A stretch of 21,061 bases of DNA from CAYLGY01 sp964383325 (GCA_964383325.1 CAYLGY010000047.1:1-21061); one strand, 5' to 3'. Shown: positions 1 through 9,454, counted from the first letter of the stretch. Notes: generated from the sequence alone by a model not told the origin. A program made the numbers and translations.

Positions 1-210
1 GACGATGATGCGCGCGTCGGGATTCTCGCGCCGCGCCTTGCGGATCGCCTGCCTTGCCTGCCGCACCGCTTCGCCCGTCACCGCGCAGGTATTGAAGACG
101 ATTGCGCCGCCTTCGAGCCGGTCAAGTCCGGCCGTCGCGGTTTCGCGTCGCATGACCTCGGACTCATAGGCATTGAGGCGGCAGCCGAATGTGACGATCT
201 CGACGCCCAT
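1..210 (-). CDS. mtaB: tRNA N6-threonylcarbamoyladenosine methylthiotransferase MtaB, N-terminal part only
   Basis: Seen: 70 codons open to the left edge, starting at an ATG at 210-208. The product begins with the UPF0004 domain of radical-SAM methylthiotransferases: the first cluster cysteine is C10 in TFGCRLNAYES and the second is C42 in FNTCAVTGEA. The window ends just before the third expected cysteine and well before the radical-SAM and TRAM domains. Known: MtaB adds a methylthio group to t6A at position 37 of ANN-decoding tRNAs. The GCRLN and NTCAVT wording fits MtaB better than MiaB or RimO. Its ATG shares one base with the dapF stop (TGATG), so the two are very probably co-transcribed and translationally coupled. 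The only oddity is truncation by the window edge. Confidence 0.9.
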   Translation of the reverse strand, partial: MGVEIVTFGCRLNAYESEVMRRETATAGLDRLEGGAIVFNTCAVTGEAVRQARQAIRKARRENPDARIIV

Positions 211-1088
211 CAGGCTACTCCCGGCGCATCGGCACGTTCCCAGCGTCCCGTCGCAGGATCGAGCCTGCCATGAAACTCGGTTTCCGCGGGACCGGTCATC
301 CGCACATGGCCATCGTCCTGCCAGTCGATCTCCAGCACGCCACCCGGCAATGTGACGCGAACCTGTCTCCCCGTGCGCCCCGTTCTCGCGCCGCAAACCG
401 CAGCCGCGCAAGCGGCAGAGCCGCATGCCTGCGTCAGCCCGGCGCCGCGCTCCCATGTCCGCAAGGTGATGGCTTCAGGGCTTTCCACGCGAGCGATGCT
501 GATATTCGCCCGTTCCGGAAACATTGGATGAAACTCGAGTTCGGGACCGAATCGCTCGAGCGGGTAGGACCAGACGTCGCCGGAAACCCAGAAGATGACA
601 TGGGGATTGCCCATCGATACGACTGAGGGCGAGTGGATCTCGGGTTCGTCCGCGACGGCGAGCTCGATGCGGCGCGTATCGGCGAACTCCTGGCTGAGCG
701 GGATTTCGTTCCAGGCGAAGCGCGGCACCCCCATATCCACGGAAATGCGACCGTCCCCATGGTCGAGCGCCTCCAGGACCCCGGCGAGCGTTCCGAACCG
801 GAAGTGGCGCCGGCCCGTTTCCCTCGAAAGCGCGGCGACGACGCAGCGCATGCCGTTGCCGCAGGTTTGCGCTTCCGAACCGTCTGTATTCAGGATCTCG
901 ACATGAAAATCCGTGCCGGGCTGTCGCGGATCGTGGATTGCCATGATCTGGTCGAACCGCGTGGCGGGATCCTGTGCAAGGGCAAGCGCTGCCCTTTCGG
1001 TGACGCGATCCGTGCGGCCGCGCATGTCGGCAACGAGGATTTCGTTGCCGAGCCCGTTCATCCGGATGAAGGGGGCAAGTTCGTTCAT
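210..1088 (-). CDS. dapF: Diaminopimelate epimerase
   Basis: Known role: converts LL- to meso-diaminopimelate in the cytoplasm, supplying lysine and peptidoglycan cross-links without a cofactor. Seen: 292 residues, close to the usual ~275-290. Both halves of the duplicated fold carry the catalytic cysteines: C76 in the stretch NTDGSEAQTCGNGMRC and C222 in TQACGSAAC, the latter preceded by RTWERGAGLT. SMGNPHVIFW (158-167) is the other family signature. The chosen ATG puts the typical opening strand and MNGLGNE motif at residues 7-16; the next ATG (residue 10) would delete that strand. The ribosome binding site is weak (CAGG). The stop overlaps the mtaB start by one base, so this is the first gene of a dapF-mtaB unit running leftwards. 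Confidence 0.96.
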   Translation of the reverse strand: MNELAPFIRMNGLGNEILVADMRGRTDRVTERAALALAQDPATRFDQIMAIHDPRQPGTDFHVEILNTDGSEAQTCGNGMRCVVAALSRETGRRHFRFGTLAGVLEALDHGDGRISVDMGVPRFAWNEIPLSQEFADTRRIELAVADEPEIHSPSVVSMGNPHVIFWVSGDVWSYPLERFGPELEFHPMFPERANISIARVESPEAITLRTWERGAGLTQACGSAACAAAVCGARTGRTGRQVRVTLPGGVLEIDWQDDGHVRMTGPAETEFHGRLDPATGRWERADAPGVA

Positions 1089-1371
1089 GACCTGTGCGAT
1101 CGCGAGTACCTTCGATTTCGTCGTGAAGCCTATATGGCGGATCGAGGGTCAAAATACCAGACGCAGCGGCGGCGCCATTGCGCCGGTTCCCGGCCGCTTG
1201 CTTGCATGGGCGACAAATTGCTGGAAAATAGCCGAAGTTTGAACCCTGTGGGCTGGACATTACCGCAAGATTGCCATCTTTGCGGAATTGAACCGCGGGA
1301 GCGGACCGGACCCTGTACGGGATTCGCGGGCCCGGAATGTGCGCTGGTAAGAAAACCGGAACGGAGGCAGC
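1089..1371. other. Gene-free spacer between divergent dapF and the Omp19-like gene
   Basis: These 283 bases separate two divergent genes and should hold both promoters. I see no gene in them. A perfect 6-base hairpin (CGGCGC, loop CATT, GCGCCG) lies at 1170-1185. On the minus strand a good -35 (TTGACC, 1152-1147) and a TATAGG (1135-1130) are only 11 bases apart, too close for a standard sigma-70 promoter, so I do not call one. AGGAGG-type sequence (GGAGG, 1363-1367) serves the plus-strand gene. Confidence 0.6.
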
Positions 1372-1890
1372 ATGATGACTGGCAAGAGAACGGCACTACT
1401 GGCGCTCTGCGTCGTGACGCTCGCACTGGCGGGCTGCCAGAGTTCCCGGATGACCTATGTCGGTGGACGCGCTCCTGCGCCCGCACCCCTGCCGCCGGCG
1501 CCGGCCGGCAATGTCCAGGCTGCGGAGCTTCCGCCTGCTGGGGGCTTCGCCACCGCACCGCAGCAGGAGACGTCCGCGGCAGATCTCGAGATTGCGGCCG
1601 CCAGCGCGCCGGAAGTCAGCCAGACCAGCGTGGTCGGCTCCTGGAAGACATCGGCGGCGGGCGTCAACTGCCAGATGTTCCTGACCCTCACCAAATACGG
1701 CGCAAACTCCCGTGGCGGCACGCGCGGCTGCCAGGGCGATCTTGCCGCCATGCGCAGCTGGAGCGTTTCCGGCAAGCAATTGCAGCTCTATGACGAGCAG
1801 GGAGCGCAGATCGCCACGCTGTATTCCACGGGCGCAGAACGCTTCGAGGGCCGCACGACCGGAGGACAGGCAGTCAGCCTGTCTCGCTGA
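1372..1890 (+). CDS. omp19: Omp19-like outer-membrane lipoprotein with AprI/Inh protease-inhibitor domain
   Basis: Seen: 172 residues. A lipoprotein signal peptide ends in LALAG-C22, followed by a Pro/Ala-rich linker (about 30-65) and a C-terminal domain (about 86-172) beginning VVGSWKT and ending GRTTGGQAVSLSR. Two cysteines, C100 and C120, are placed as in the disulfide of the Inh fold. Family knowledge: the wording, including CQSSR after the lipobox, SGKQLQLYD and TTGGQAV, matches Brucella Omp19, reported as a lipidated protease inhibitor. Anchoring in the outer-membrane inner leaflet or at the surface is inferred. Start: two adjacent ATGs exist. GGAGG at 1363-1367 is 4 bases from the first and 7 from the second, so the second (1375) may be the real one. 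zapE follows 26 bases downstream and may share the transcript. Confidence 0.85.
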   Translation: MMTGKRTALLALCVVTLALAGCQSSRMTYVGGRAPAPAPLPPAPAGNVQAAELPPAGGFATAPQQETSAADLEIAAASAPEVSQTSVVGSWKTSAAGVNCQMFLTLTKYGANSRGGTRGCQGDLAAMRSWSVSGKQLQLYDEQGAQIATLYSTGAERFEGRTTGGQAVSLSR

Positions 1891-1916
1891 GTGCCCCGCG
1901 CACGGGATCTGCGGGC

Positions 1917-3086
1917 ATGACATCGGACCGGCTGGACACGCTGAATTCGGTTTCCGAGGCCTATCTGCAAAGGGTCGAGGAGGGCAGCGTCCGCTATGAT
2001 CCGATGCAGGCGGTCATCGCCGCCCGGCTCGACAATGTCCTCGCCGAGATCAACGCGAAGCGCCTGGCGGAGAAAAGGCGCGCGCTCGGCTGGCTGTTCG
2101 CGCGCCGGGTGCACAAGGTCAACGGGCTCTACATTCATGGCGCCGTCGGCCGCGGCAAGACCATGCTGATGGACCTGTTTCACGAGCGCGTGCCGGGCGA
2201 GCGCAAGCGGCGCGTCCATTTCAATGATTTCATGGTCGAGGTGCATGACCGCATTGCCGCGCAGCGCCAGGCCGACAGGAATGGCGCCCGCAATGGCGAC
2301 CCGATCCGGCCTGTTGCCGCTGCGATCGCCGCCGAGACCGCCGTGCTTTGTTTCGACGAATTTGCCGTCACGGATATTGCCGATGCCATGATTCTCTCGC
2401 GCCTGTTCACGGCGCTGTTCGACGCCGGGGTCATTCTGGTGGCGACGTCCAATGTCGCGCCGCGCGATCTGTACCGGGACGGACTCAACCGCGGCCTCTT
2501 CCTGCCGTTCATCAAGGTGCTGGAAGCGCATGCCGAGATCGTGACGCTGGACACGGACCGGGATTACCGGCTCGAAAAGGCGGAGGTGTTGCCGGTCTAT
2601 CTGTCGCCGCTGGATGCCGATGCCGCGCTCGCAATCGAGCGGAGTTGGGCGGGACTGACCCGAACGACCCCGGAAAGGCGGGAATGGATCGAAGTGGCGG
2701 GCAGGAAGATCGAAGTGCCGCGCAGCGCCGGCCGGGCGGCCCGCTTCACCTTCGCCGAGATCTGCGAACGGCCTCTGGGCGCGCGCGACTATCTGGCGCT
2801 TGCCGAGCGGTACGATGTATTCGTGGTGGAGAATGTGCCCGTAATGGATGAGGCAAGTCGCAACGCGGCCAAGCGCTTCATCCTGCTGGTCGACACGCTC
2901 TATGACCGCAGGTGCCGGCTCATCCTCAGCGCCGAGGCGACGGCAGATGCGCTCCATGTCGGAAAAAGTGGCAAGGAGGCATTCGAATTCGAGCGCACCG
3001 CCTCCCGCCTGGCCGAGATGCAGCGGGCCGGCTGGCCTGGCTCCACTTCCACAAACACGCCCGAATTCAGTGACGCGGCATCCTGA
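1917..3086 (+). CDS. zapE: Cell division protein ZapE (AFG1/LACE1-family AAA+ ATPase)
   Basis: Seen: 389 residues. Walker A is GAVGRGKT (75-82) and Walker B is LCFDEF (144-149). The AFG1 signature follows: ATSNVAPRDLYRDGLNR (about 176-192) and FLPFIK (195-200). Known: ZapE is a Z-ring-associated ATPase in E. coli, and the mitochondrial orthologue AFG1/LACE1 handles respiratory-chain proteins. Its exact role in alphaproteobacteria is less defined. The position directly upstream of mdh-suc matches the arrangement I recall from other alphaproteobacteria. The gap to mdh (190 bases) is AT-rich and probably holds a separate promoter, so zapE is more likely in a unit with the lipoprotein gene before it. 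The ribosome binding site is weak and the start rests on the N-terminal match. Confidence 0.93.
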   Translation: MTSDRLDTLNSVSEAYLQRVEEGSVRYDPMQAVIAARLDNVLAEINAKRLAEKRRALGWLFARRVHKVNGLYIHGAVGRGKTMLMDLFHERVPGERKRRVHFNDFMVEVHDRIAAQRQADRNGARNGDPIRPVAAAIAAETAVLCFDEFAVTDIADAMILSRLFTALFDAGVILVATSNVAPRDLYRDGLNRGLFLPFIKVLEAHAEIVTLDTDRDYRLEKAEVLPVYLSPLDADAALAIERSWAGLTRTTPERREWIEVAGRKIEVPRSAGRAARFTFAEICERPLGARDYLALAERYDVFVVENVPVMDEASRNAAKRFILLVDTLYDRRCRLILSAEATADALHVGKSGKEAFEFERTASRLAEMQRAGWPGSTSTNTPEFSDAAS

Positions 3087-3089
3087 ATT

Positions 3090-3118
3090 CTTACGTTTAC
3101 GTAAATATAAAATATGCT
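3090..3118 (+). promoter_or_regulatory. Candidate promoter with a TTTACGTAAA palindrome, upstream of mdh
   Basis: The stretch 3087-3170 is strikingly AT-rich for this GC-rich sequence. A perfect 10-base palindrome, TTTACGTAAA, lies at 3096-3105. A weak -35 (CTTACG, 3090-3095) and a fair -10 (TATGCT, 3113-3118) are 17 bases apart, which puts the palindrome in the spacer where an operator could act. TATAAA (3106-3111) is an alternative -10. The hexamers are poor matches, so the promoter is an inference; the palindrome and base composition are directly seen. Confidence 0.35.
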
Positions 3119-3276
3119 AAGTACTTGAAAATAAAGGAACAGAAAAAATCGGTTGAATTTTTTGGTCCTGGAGGGTAAGGCAGGTCCGGCGAGGCGGTTC
3201 TGGCGCCCCGTTTGGCACAACCGGATGGCGTGCGCCAAAACGCATGCCTTCGCTTTCTCAAGGGATTTTTCCGTCC

Positions 3277-4245
<969 letters not shown>

Positions 4246-4257
4246 GGGCCGCGCGCG

Positions 4258-5454
4258 ATGAATATTCATGAGTATCAGGCCAAGCAGCTTCTGCGGGAAT
4301 ATGGCGCGCCGGTCGCCGAAGGTGTCGTCATCCAGCAGTCGGACGAGGCGGAAGCGGCGGCGCGCAGCTTGCCCGGGCCGATCTATGTCGTGAAGAGCCA
4401 GATCCATGCCGGCGGGCGCGGCAAGGGCAGGTTCAAGGAACTGCCGGAAGACGCTGCAGGCGGGGTCCGTCTCGCGCGCAGCCCGGAGGAAGTGGCCGCC
4501 CATGCCCGCGAGATGCTGGGCAGCACGCTGGTGACCCAGCAGACCGGCCCTGCCGGACGCAAGGTTGGCCGCCTGTACATCGAGGACGGTGCCGACATCG
4601 AGCGCGAGCTGTATCTGTCCGTGCTGGTTGACCGGACGGTCGGCCGCAATGCCTTCGTCGTCTCGACCGAGGGTGGCATGGATATCGAGACCGTGGCGCA
4701 TGAGACCCCGGAAAGGATCGTCACCCTGGCGATCGATCCGGAGGCCGGAGTGACCGAGGCCGACGCCCGGCGGCTTTGCGAGGCGCTGAAGCTGCAAGGC
4801 GATGCGGCTGCCGACGGCATGAAGCTGTTTCCTGCCCTTTACCGCGCCTTCGTCGAGAAGGATATGAGCCTCCTGGAGATCAATCCGCTGATCGTCATGA
4901 AGAATGGCCGCCTGCGCGTGCTCGACGCAAAGGTCTCGTTCGACAACAATGCCTTGTTCCGCCATCCGGAAATCCTGGCGCTGCGCGACCTGGGCGAGGA
5001 GGACGAGAAGGAGATCGAGGCCTCGAAGCACGATCTCGCCTATATCAAGCTCGACGGCACTATTGGCTGCATGGTGAACGGCGCCGGCTTGGCGATGGCT
5101 ACCATGGACATCATCAAGCTCTACGGGGCAGAGCCGGCGAACTTTCTCGATGTCGGCGGCGGTGCGTCAAAGGACAAGGTGACCGCGGCATTCAAGATCA
5201 TCACTGCCGATCCTGCCGTGCGCGGCATTCTGGTGAATATTTTCGGCGGCATCATGAAATGCGATGTCATCGCCGAGGGCGTCATCGCCGCGGTCCGCGA
5301 GGTCGGGCTGAACGTGCCGCTGGTCGTGCGACTGGAAGGGACCAATGTCGATCTGGGCAAGGCGATCCTGAACGACAGCGGCCTGAATGTCATTGCCGCG
5401 GACGATCTGGATGACGCCGCGCGCAAGATCGTGAAGGCAGTGGAAGGGAACTGA
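4258..5454 (+). CDS. sucC: Succinyl-CoA synthetase (ADP-forming) beta subunit
   Basis: Known role: nucleotide-binding subunit of the enzyme that converts succinyl-CoA to succinate with formation of ATP or GTP. Seen: 398 residues, a typical length. The ATP-grasp domain opens MNIHEYQAKQLLREYG, with K46 and the GGRGKG loop (52-57) contacting nucleotide. E207 and N209 (LLEINP) and D223 (LDAKVSFDNNA) are the metal-binding positions. The C-terminal ligase domain shows CMVNGAGLAMATMD (271-284) and FGGIMKCD (329-336), where the phosphohistidine of the alpha subunit docks. Only 5 bases separate its stop from sucD, which fits equimolar expression of the heterotetramer. The GAGGG overlapping the mdh stop probably serves as ribosome binding site. 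Confidence 0.97.
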   Translation: MNIHEYQAKQLLREYGAPVAEGVVIQQSDEAEAAARSLPGPIYVVKSQIHAGGRGKGRFKELPEDAAGGVRLARSPEEVAAHAREMLGSTLVTQQTGPAGRKVGRLYIEDGADIERELYLSVLVDRTVGRNAFVVSTEGGMDIETVAHETPERIVTLAIDPEAGVTEADARRLCEALKLQGDAAADGMKLFPALYRAFVEKDMSLLEINPLIVMKNGRLRVLDAKVSFDNNALFRHPEILALRDLGEEDEKEIEASKHDLAYIKLDGTIGCMVNGAGLAMATMDIIKLYGAEPANFLDVGGGASKDKVTAAFKIITADPAVRGILVNIFGGIMKCDVIAEGVIAAVREVGLNVPLVVRLEGTNVDLGKAILNDSGLNVIAADDLDDAARKIVKAVEGN

Positions 5455-5459
5455 GCCGA

Positions 5460-6362
5460 ATGTCTATCCTGATCGACAAAGACACCAAGGTCCTGGTCCA
5501 GGGGCTGACCGGAAAGACAGGCACGTTCCATACGGAGCAGGCGCTTGCCTATCACGGTACGCAAATGGTCGGCGGCATCCATCCGCAAAAGGGCGGAACC
5601 AGCTGGAAGGGCGCGGGCGGACACGAGTTGCCGATATTCGCCAGTGTCGCGGAGGGTCGCGAGGCGACGGGCGCCAATGCCACGGTGATCTATGTGCCGC
5701 CGGCAGGTGCCGCGGAGGCGATCATTGAGGCGATCGAAGCGGAAATCCCGCTGATCGTCTGCATCACCGAAGGTATTCCCGTGCAGGACATGGTGCGGGT
5801 CAAGGCGCGGCTCGACCGGTCTTCCTCCCGGCTGATCGGGCCGAATTGCCCGGGTGTCCTGACGCCCGAGGCATGCAAGATCGGTATCATGCCCGGCAAT
5901 ATCTTTCGCAAGGGTTCGGTCGGTATCCTGTCGCGTTCGGGAACACTCACCTATGAGGCGGTGTTCCAGACGACGAATGAAGGCCTTGGCCAGACGACGG
6001 CAGTCGGAATTGGCGGTGACCCGGTCAAGGGTACGGAGTTCATCGATGTGCTGGAAATGTTTCTTGCCGACGACGAGACCCAGTCGATCATCATGATCGG
6101 CGAGATCGGCGGCAGCGCCGAGGAAGAGGCGGCGGAGTTCATCGCCAGTGAGGCCCGCAAGGGCCGCTCGAAGCCCATGGTGGCGTTCGTGGCGGGGCGC
6201 ACTGCGCCTCCCGGGCGCACGATGGGCCATGCCGGCGCCGTGATCTCGGGCGGCAAGGGTGGCGCCGAGGGCAAGATCGAAGCACTGGAATCGGCTGGAA
6301 TCCGGGTTTCTCCCTCCCCGGCGCGGTTGGGCAAGACCCTGGTCGAAGTGCTTCGCGGCTGA
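5460..6362 (+). CDS. sucD: Succinyl-CoA synthetase alpha subunit
   Basis: Known role: CoA-binding subunit carrying the phosphohistidine intermediate of succinyl-CoA synthetase. Seen: 300 residues. The CoA-binding Rossmann domain contains GLTGKTGTFH (15-24) and GGIHPQKGG (38-46). IGPNCPG (126-132), including C130, and SRSGTLTYE (158-166) are family signatures. H257 in GRTMGHAGA is the phosphorylated histidine (H246 in E. coli). Length and motifs are complete. GAAGGGA across the end of sucC provides the ribosome binding site. The next gene, sucA, begins 56 bases downstream with its own strong ribosome binding site, so the operon continues. Confidence 0.97.
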   Translation: MSILIDKDTKVLVQGLTGKTGTFHTEQALAYHGTQMVGGIHPQKGGTSWKGAGGHELPIFASVAEGREATGANATVIYVPPAGAAEAIIEAIEAEIPLIVCITEGIPVQDMVRVKARLDRSSSRLIGPNCPGVLTPEACKIGIMPGNIFRKGSVGILSRSGTLTYEAVFQTTNEGLGQTTAVGIGGDPVKGTEFIDVLEMFLADDETQSIIMIGEIGGSAEEEAAEFIASEARKGRSKPMVAFVAGRTAPPGRTMGHAGAVISGGKGGAEGKIEALESAGIRVSPSPARLGKTLVEVLRG

Positions 6363-6418
6363 ATGCAGATCGAGTGTCCCGGCCGGGCAGAGCCGGCCTC
6401 TTACAAGGAGATGGTGCG

Positions 6419-9400
6419 GTGAGTTCTTTGCCGTATGATCGCGCTTCCCGATCGGGATCGGACAATCTGGTGGACGAAGCCACATTCCTTCATGGCGGCA
6501 ATGCCGCCTATCTTGACGAGTTGTATGCGCGGTTTCTTGAAGATCCGGCATCTGTCGATCCTTCCTGGCAGGCCTATTTTTCCGGCCTGAAGAATGGCGC
6601 CGAGCTCACCGGCGAGGAGCTGCGGGGTCCGTCCTGGCGGCGTGATGACTGGCCGCCGCGCCCCGCCGAAGTGCAGGGTGACCGGATGGGCGCGGCGGAG
6701 CTGCAGGCCCATATGGGAGCCCGGATCGAAGCCCGGCTTCGGGCCAATGGCAAGGCGGTGCAGGCCAGCGAGATCGAGCAGGCCAGCCGCGATTCCGTTC
6801 GTGCCATCATGATGATCCGCGCCTACCGGATGCGCGGCCATTTGCACGCGGATCTGGATCCTCTCGGCATTGCCCACCCGCAGGAAGACTATAACGAGCT
6901 TTCCCCCGAGGCCTATGGCTTCACCGAGGCGGATCTGGATCGCCCGATCTTCATCGATCATGTGCTGGGCCTGGAATATGCCACGGTCCGCGAGATGCTG
7001 GCGATTCTGCGCCGGACCTATTGCTCGACCCTCGGCATCGAATTCATGCACATCTCCAATCCGGAGGAGAAGCAGTGGATTCAGGAGCGGATCGAGGGGC
7101 CGGACAAGGGCATCGAAGTCACGACCAATGGCAAGATCGCCATCCTGCAGCAGCTGATCGAGGCGGAGGGGTTCGAGCAGGTCATCGATGTCAAGTACAA
7201 GGGCACGAAGCGCTTTGGACTGGACGGCGGTGAATCGGTGATTCCCGCGCTCGAGCAGATCATCAAGCGGGGCGGGCAGCTCGGCCTCAAGGAAATCGTA
7301 CTCGGCATGGCGCATCGCGGCAGGCTCAATGTCCTGAGCCAGGTAATGGGCAAGCCGCATCGGGCGATTTTCCACGAATTCAAGGGCGGCTCCTTCCATC
7401 CGGACGATGTCGAGGGCTCAGGCGACGTCAAGTACCATCTCGGCGCCTCCTCCGACCGTGAATTCGACGGTAACCGGGTCCATCTGTCGCTGACTGCCAA
7501 CCCGTCGCATCTGGAGATCGTCAACCCTGTCGTCATGGGCAAGGCGCGTGCCAAGCAGGACCAACTCTATGGGCGCGCGCGCGACGAGATCGTGCCGCTA
7601 TCGGAACGGGTGAAGGTCCTGCCGCTCCTGCTGCATGGCGATGCCGCTTTTGCCGGCCAGGGCGTGGTGGCAGAATGTCTCGGCCTGTCGGGCCTGCGCG
7701 GCCACCGGGTCGCGGGCAACATCCATTTCATCATCAACAACCAGATCGGATTCACGACCGATCCGCGCTACTCGCGCTCCTCCCCCTATCCTTCCGATGT
7801 CGCGAAGATGATCGAGGCGCCGATCCTGCACGTCAATGGCGACGATCCGGAGGCGGTGGTCTACGCGGCCAAGATTGCGATCGAATTCCGGATGCGGTTT
7901 CACAAATCCGTTGTAATCGACATGTTCTGCTATCGGCGGTTCGGTCACAATGAGGGCGACGAGCCGTCCTTCACTCAGCCGACAATGTACCGGGCCATCC
8001 GGTCGCACAAGACGATCGTGCAGCTCTATGGCGAGAAGCTCGTGGCGGAAGGCGTCATCACGGAAGCCGAGATCGACCGCATGAAGTCGGATTGGCGGCG
8101 GAAGCTGGAAGCAGAGTTCGAGGCGGGCGAATCGTACCGTCCGAACAAGGCGGACTGGCTGGATGGCGCCTGGAGCGGCGTGCGCATGGCCGACAATCAG
8201 GACGAGCAGCGGCGCGGCAAGACCGCGGTACCGATGCGAACCCTCAAGGAGATCGGCCGCAAGTTGACCGCCATCCCGGCCGATTTCGAGGCGCACCGGA
8301 CGATTCAGCGGATCTATGATGGCCGGCGCAAGATGATCGAGACCGGAGAAGGCATCGACTGGGCAACCGCCGAATCGCTTGCCTACGGGTCGCTGCTGCT
8401 GGAGGGCTATCCGGTTCGCCTTTCGGGGCAGGACTCCGAGCGCGGCACCTTCTCGCAGCGCCATTCCGTCCTCTATCACCAGCAGGACGAGAGCCGCTAC
8501 ATCCCGCTCAACAATCTCGGCGGCGGGCAGGCGCATTACGAAGTCATCAATTCGATGCTGTCGGAAGAGGCGGTGCTCGGTTTCGAATATGGCTATTCCC
8601 TCGCGGACCCGAATGCGCTGACGCTCTGGGAAGCGCAATTCGGCGATTTCGCCAACGGCGCGCAGGTCGTGTTCGACCAGTTCATCTCCTCGGGCGAGCG
8701 AAAATGGCTGCGCATGTCCGGGCTCGTCTGCCTGCTGCCGCATGGCTATGAGGGGCAGGGGCCGGAACATTCATCGGCGCGGCTGGAGAGGTTCCTGCAA
8801 TTGTGCGCCGAGGACAACATGCAGGTCGCCAATTGCACGACGCCGGCGAACTACTTCCACATCCTGCGGCGTCAGCTGAAGCGGGACTTTCGCAAGCCGT
8901 TGATCCTGATGACGCCGAAATCNNNNNNNNNNCTGCTGCGCCACAAGCGCGCGGTTTCGACCCTGTCGGAGATGGCGGGCGAATCCTCGTTCCATCGCCT
9001 GCTCTGGGACGATGCGCAATATCTGAAGGACGAGCCGATCCGCCTGGTGACGGACTCGAAGATCCGCCGGGTCATCATGTGTTCCGGCAAGGTCTACTAT
9101 GACCTGTACGAGGAACGCGAGCGCCGGGGCATCAACGACATCTACCTGTTGCGGCTGGAGCAGCTCTATCCTTTCCCGGCCAAGGCGCTGATCAATGAAC
9201 TCTCGCGCTTCCGCAACGCAGAAATGGTCTGGTGCCAGGAAGAGCCGAAGAACATGGGCGGCTGGACGTTTGTCGAGCCCTACCTGGAATGGGTCCTGGC
9301 CCATATCGGGGCAAAGCACGGGCGTGCGCGCTATGCTGGCCGCCCTGCGGCAGCCTCGCCCGCAACCGGCCTGATGTCAAAACATCTGGAACAGCTGGCG

Positions 9401-9433
9401 GCATTCCTCGAAGATGCGTTGGGCGGCGAGTAA
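6419..9433 (+). CDS. sucA: 2-oxoglutarate dehydrogenase E1 component (interrupted by an N run)
   Basis: Known role: thiamine-diphosphate-dependent decarboxylation of 2-oxoglutarate and transfer to the E2 lipoyl group. Seen: about 1004 codons, of which four (835-838) fall in the N run. The N-terminal E1 segment is at about 17-54 (HGGNAAYLDELYARFLEDP). Active-site stretches follow: GMAHRGRLNVL (about 296-306), TANPSHLE (about 360), GDAAFAGQG (about 406-414), NNQIGFTT (about 439-446) and FGHNEGDEPSFTQP (about 507-520). The transketolase-like pyrimidine domain contains LSGQDSERGTFSQRH. Start: the GTG at 6419 sits 8 bases after ACAAGGAG (6403-6410). An upstream in-frame GTG at 6374 has no such site. 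The stop is 21 bases before sucB. Confidence 0.95.
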   Translation: MSSLPYDRASRSGSDNLVDEATFLHGGNAAYLDELYARFLEDPASVDPSWQAYFSGLKNGAELTGEELRGPSWRRDDWPPRPAEVQGDRMGAAELQAHMGARIEARLRANGKAVQASEIEQASRDSVRAIMMIRAYRMRGHLHADLDPLGIAHPQEDYNELSPEAYGFTEADLDRPIFIDHVLGLEYATVREMLAILRRTYCSTLGIEFMHISNPEEKQWIQERIEGPDKGIEVTTNGKIAILQQLIEAEGFEQVIDVKYKGTKRFGLDGGESVIPALEQIIKRGGQLGLKEIVLGMAHRGRLNVLSQVMGKPHRAIFHEFKGGSFHPDDVEGSGDVKYHLGASSDREFDGNRVHLSLTANPSHLEIVNPVVMGKARAKQDQLYGRARDEIVPLSERVKVLPLLLHGDAAFAGQGVVAECLGLSGLRGHRVAGNIHFIINNQIGFTTDPRYSRSSPYPSDVAKMIEAPILHVNGDDPEAVVYAAKIAIEFRMRFHKSVVIDMFCYRRFGHNEGDEPSFTQPTMYRAIRSHKTIVQLYGEKLVAEGVITEAEIDRMKSDWRRKLEAEFEAGESYRPNKADWLDGAWSGVRMADNQDEQRRGKTAVPMRTLKEIGRKLTAIPADFEAHRTIQRIYDGRRKMIETGEGIDWATAESLAYGSLLLEGYPVRLSGQDSERGTFSQRHSVLYHQQDESRYIPLNNLGGGQAHYEVINSMLSEEAVLGFEYGYSLADPNALTLWEAQFGDFANGAQVVFDQFISSGERKWLRMSGLVCLLPHGYEGQGPEHSSARLERFLQLCAEDNMQVANCTTPANYFHILRRQLKRDFRKPLILMTPKXXXXLLRHKRAVSTLSEMAGESSFHRLLWDDAQYLKDEPIRLVTDSKIRRVIMCSGKVYYDLYEERERRGINDIYLLRLEQLYPFPAKALINELSRFRNAEMVWCQEEPKNMGGWTFVEPYLEWVLAHIGAKHGRARYAGRPAAASPATGLMSKHLEQLAAFLEDALGGE
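8923..8932. other. Assembly gap of ten N inside sucA
   Basis: Ten undetermined bases follow TC of a codon that should be serine. The flanking peptide is TPK-S before the gap and LLRHKRAVS after it. In E. coli and many other E1 proteins the corresponding peptide runs PKSLLRH without extra residues, so the gap probably stands for a single base (TCN, then CTG CTG). The Ns are most likely a placeholder of arbitrary length. The frame is preserved either way, because 10 and 1 leave the same remainder on division by three. Confidence 0.85.
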
Positions 9434-9454
9434 CAAGGAAGGGATAGCACGATC

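Noticed and set aside
1130..1152. TTGACC and TATAGG on the minus strand as a dapF promoter
   Set aside because: Only 11 bases lie between them, too short for a normal sigma-70 promoter.
633..1793. A 386-codon plus-strand frame crossing dapF, the spacer and the lipoprotein gene
   Set aside because: Overlaps two genes with clear motifs and has no family features of its own.
6374..6418. Upstream GTG at 6374 as the sucA start
   Set aside because: It lacks a ribosome binding site, while the GTG at 6419 is 8 bases after ACAAGGAG and gives a typical N-terminus.
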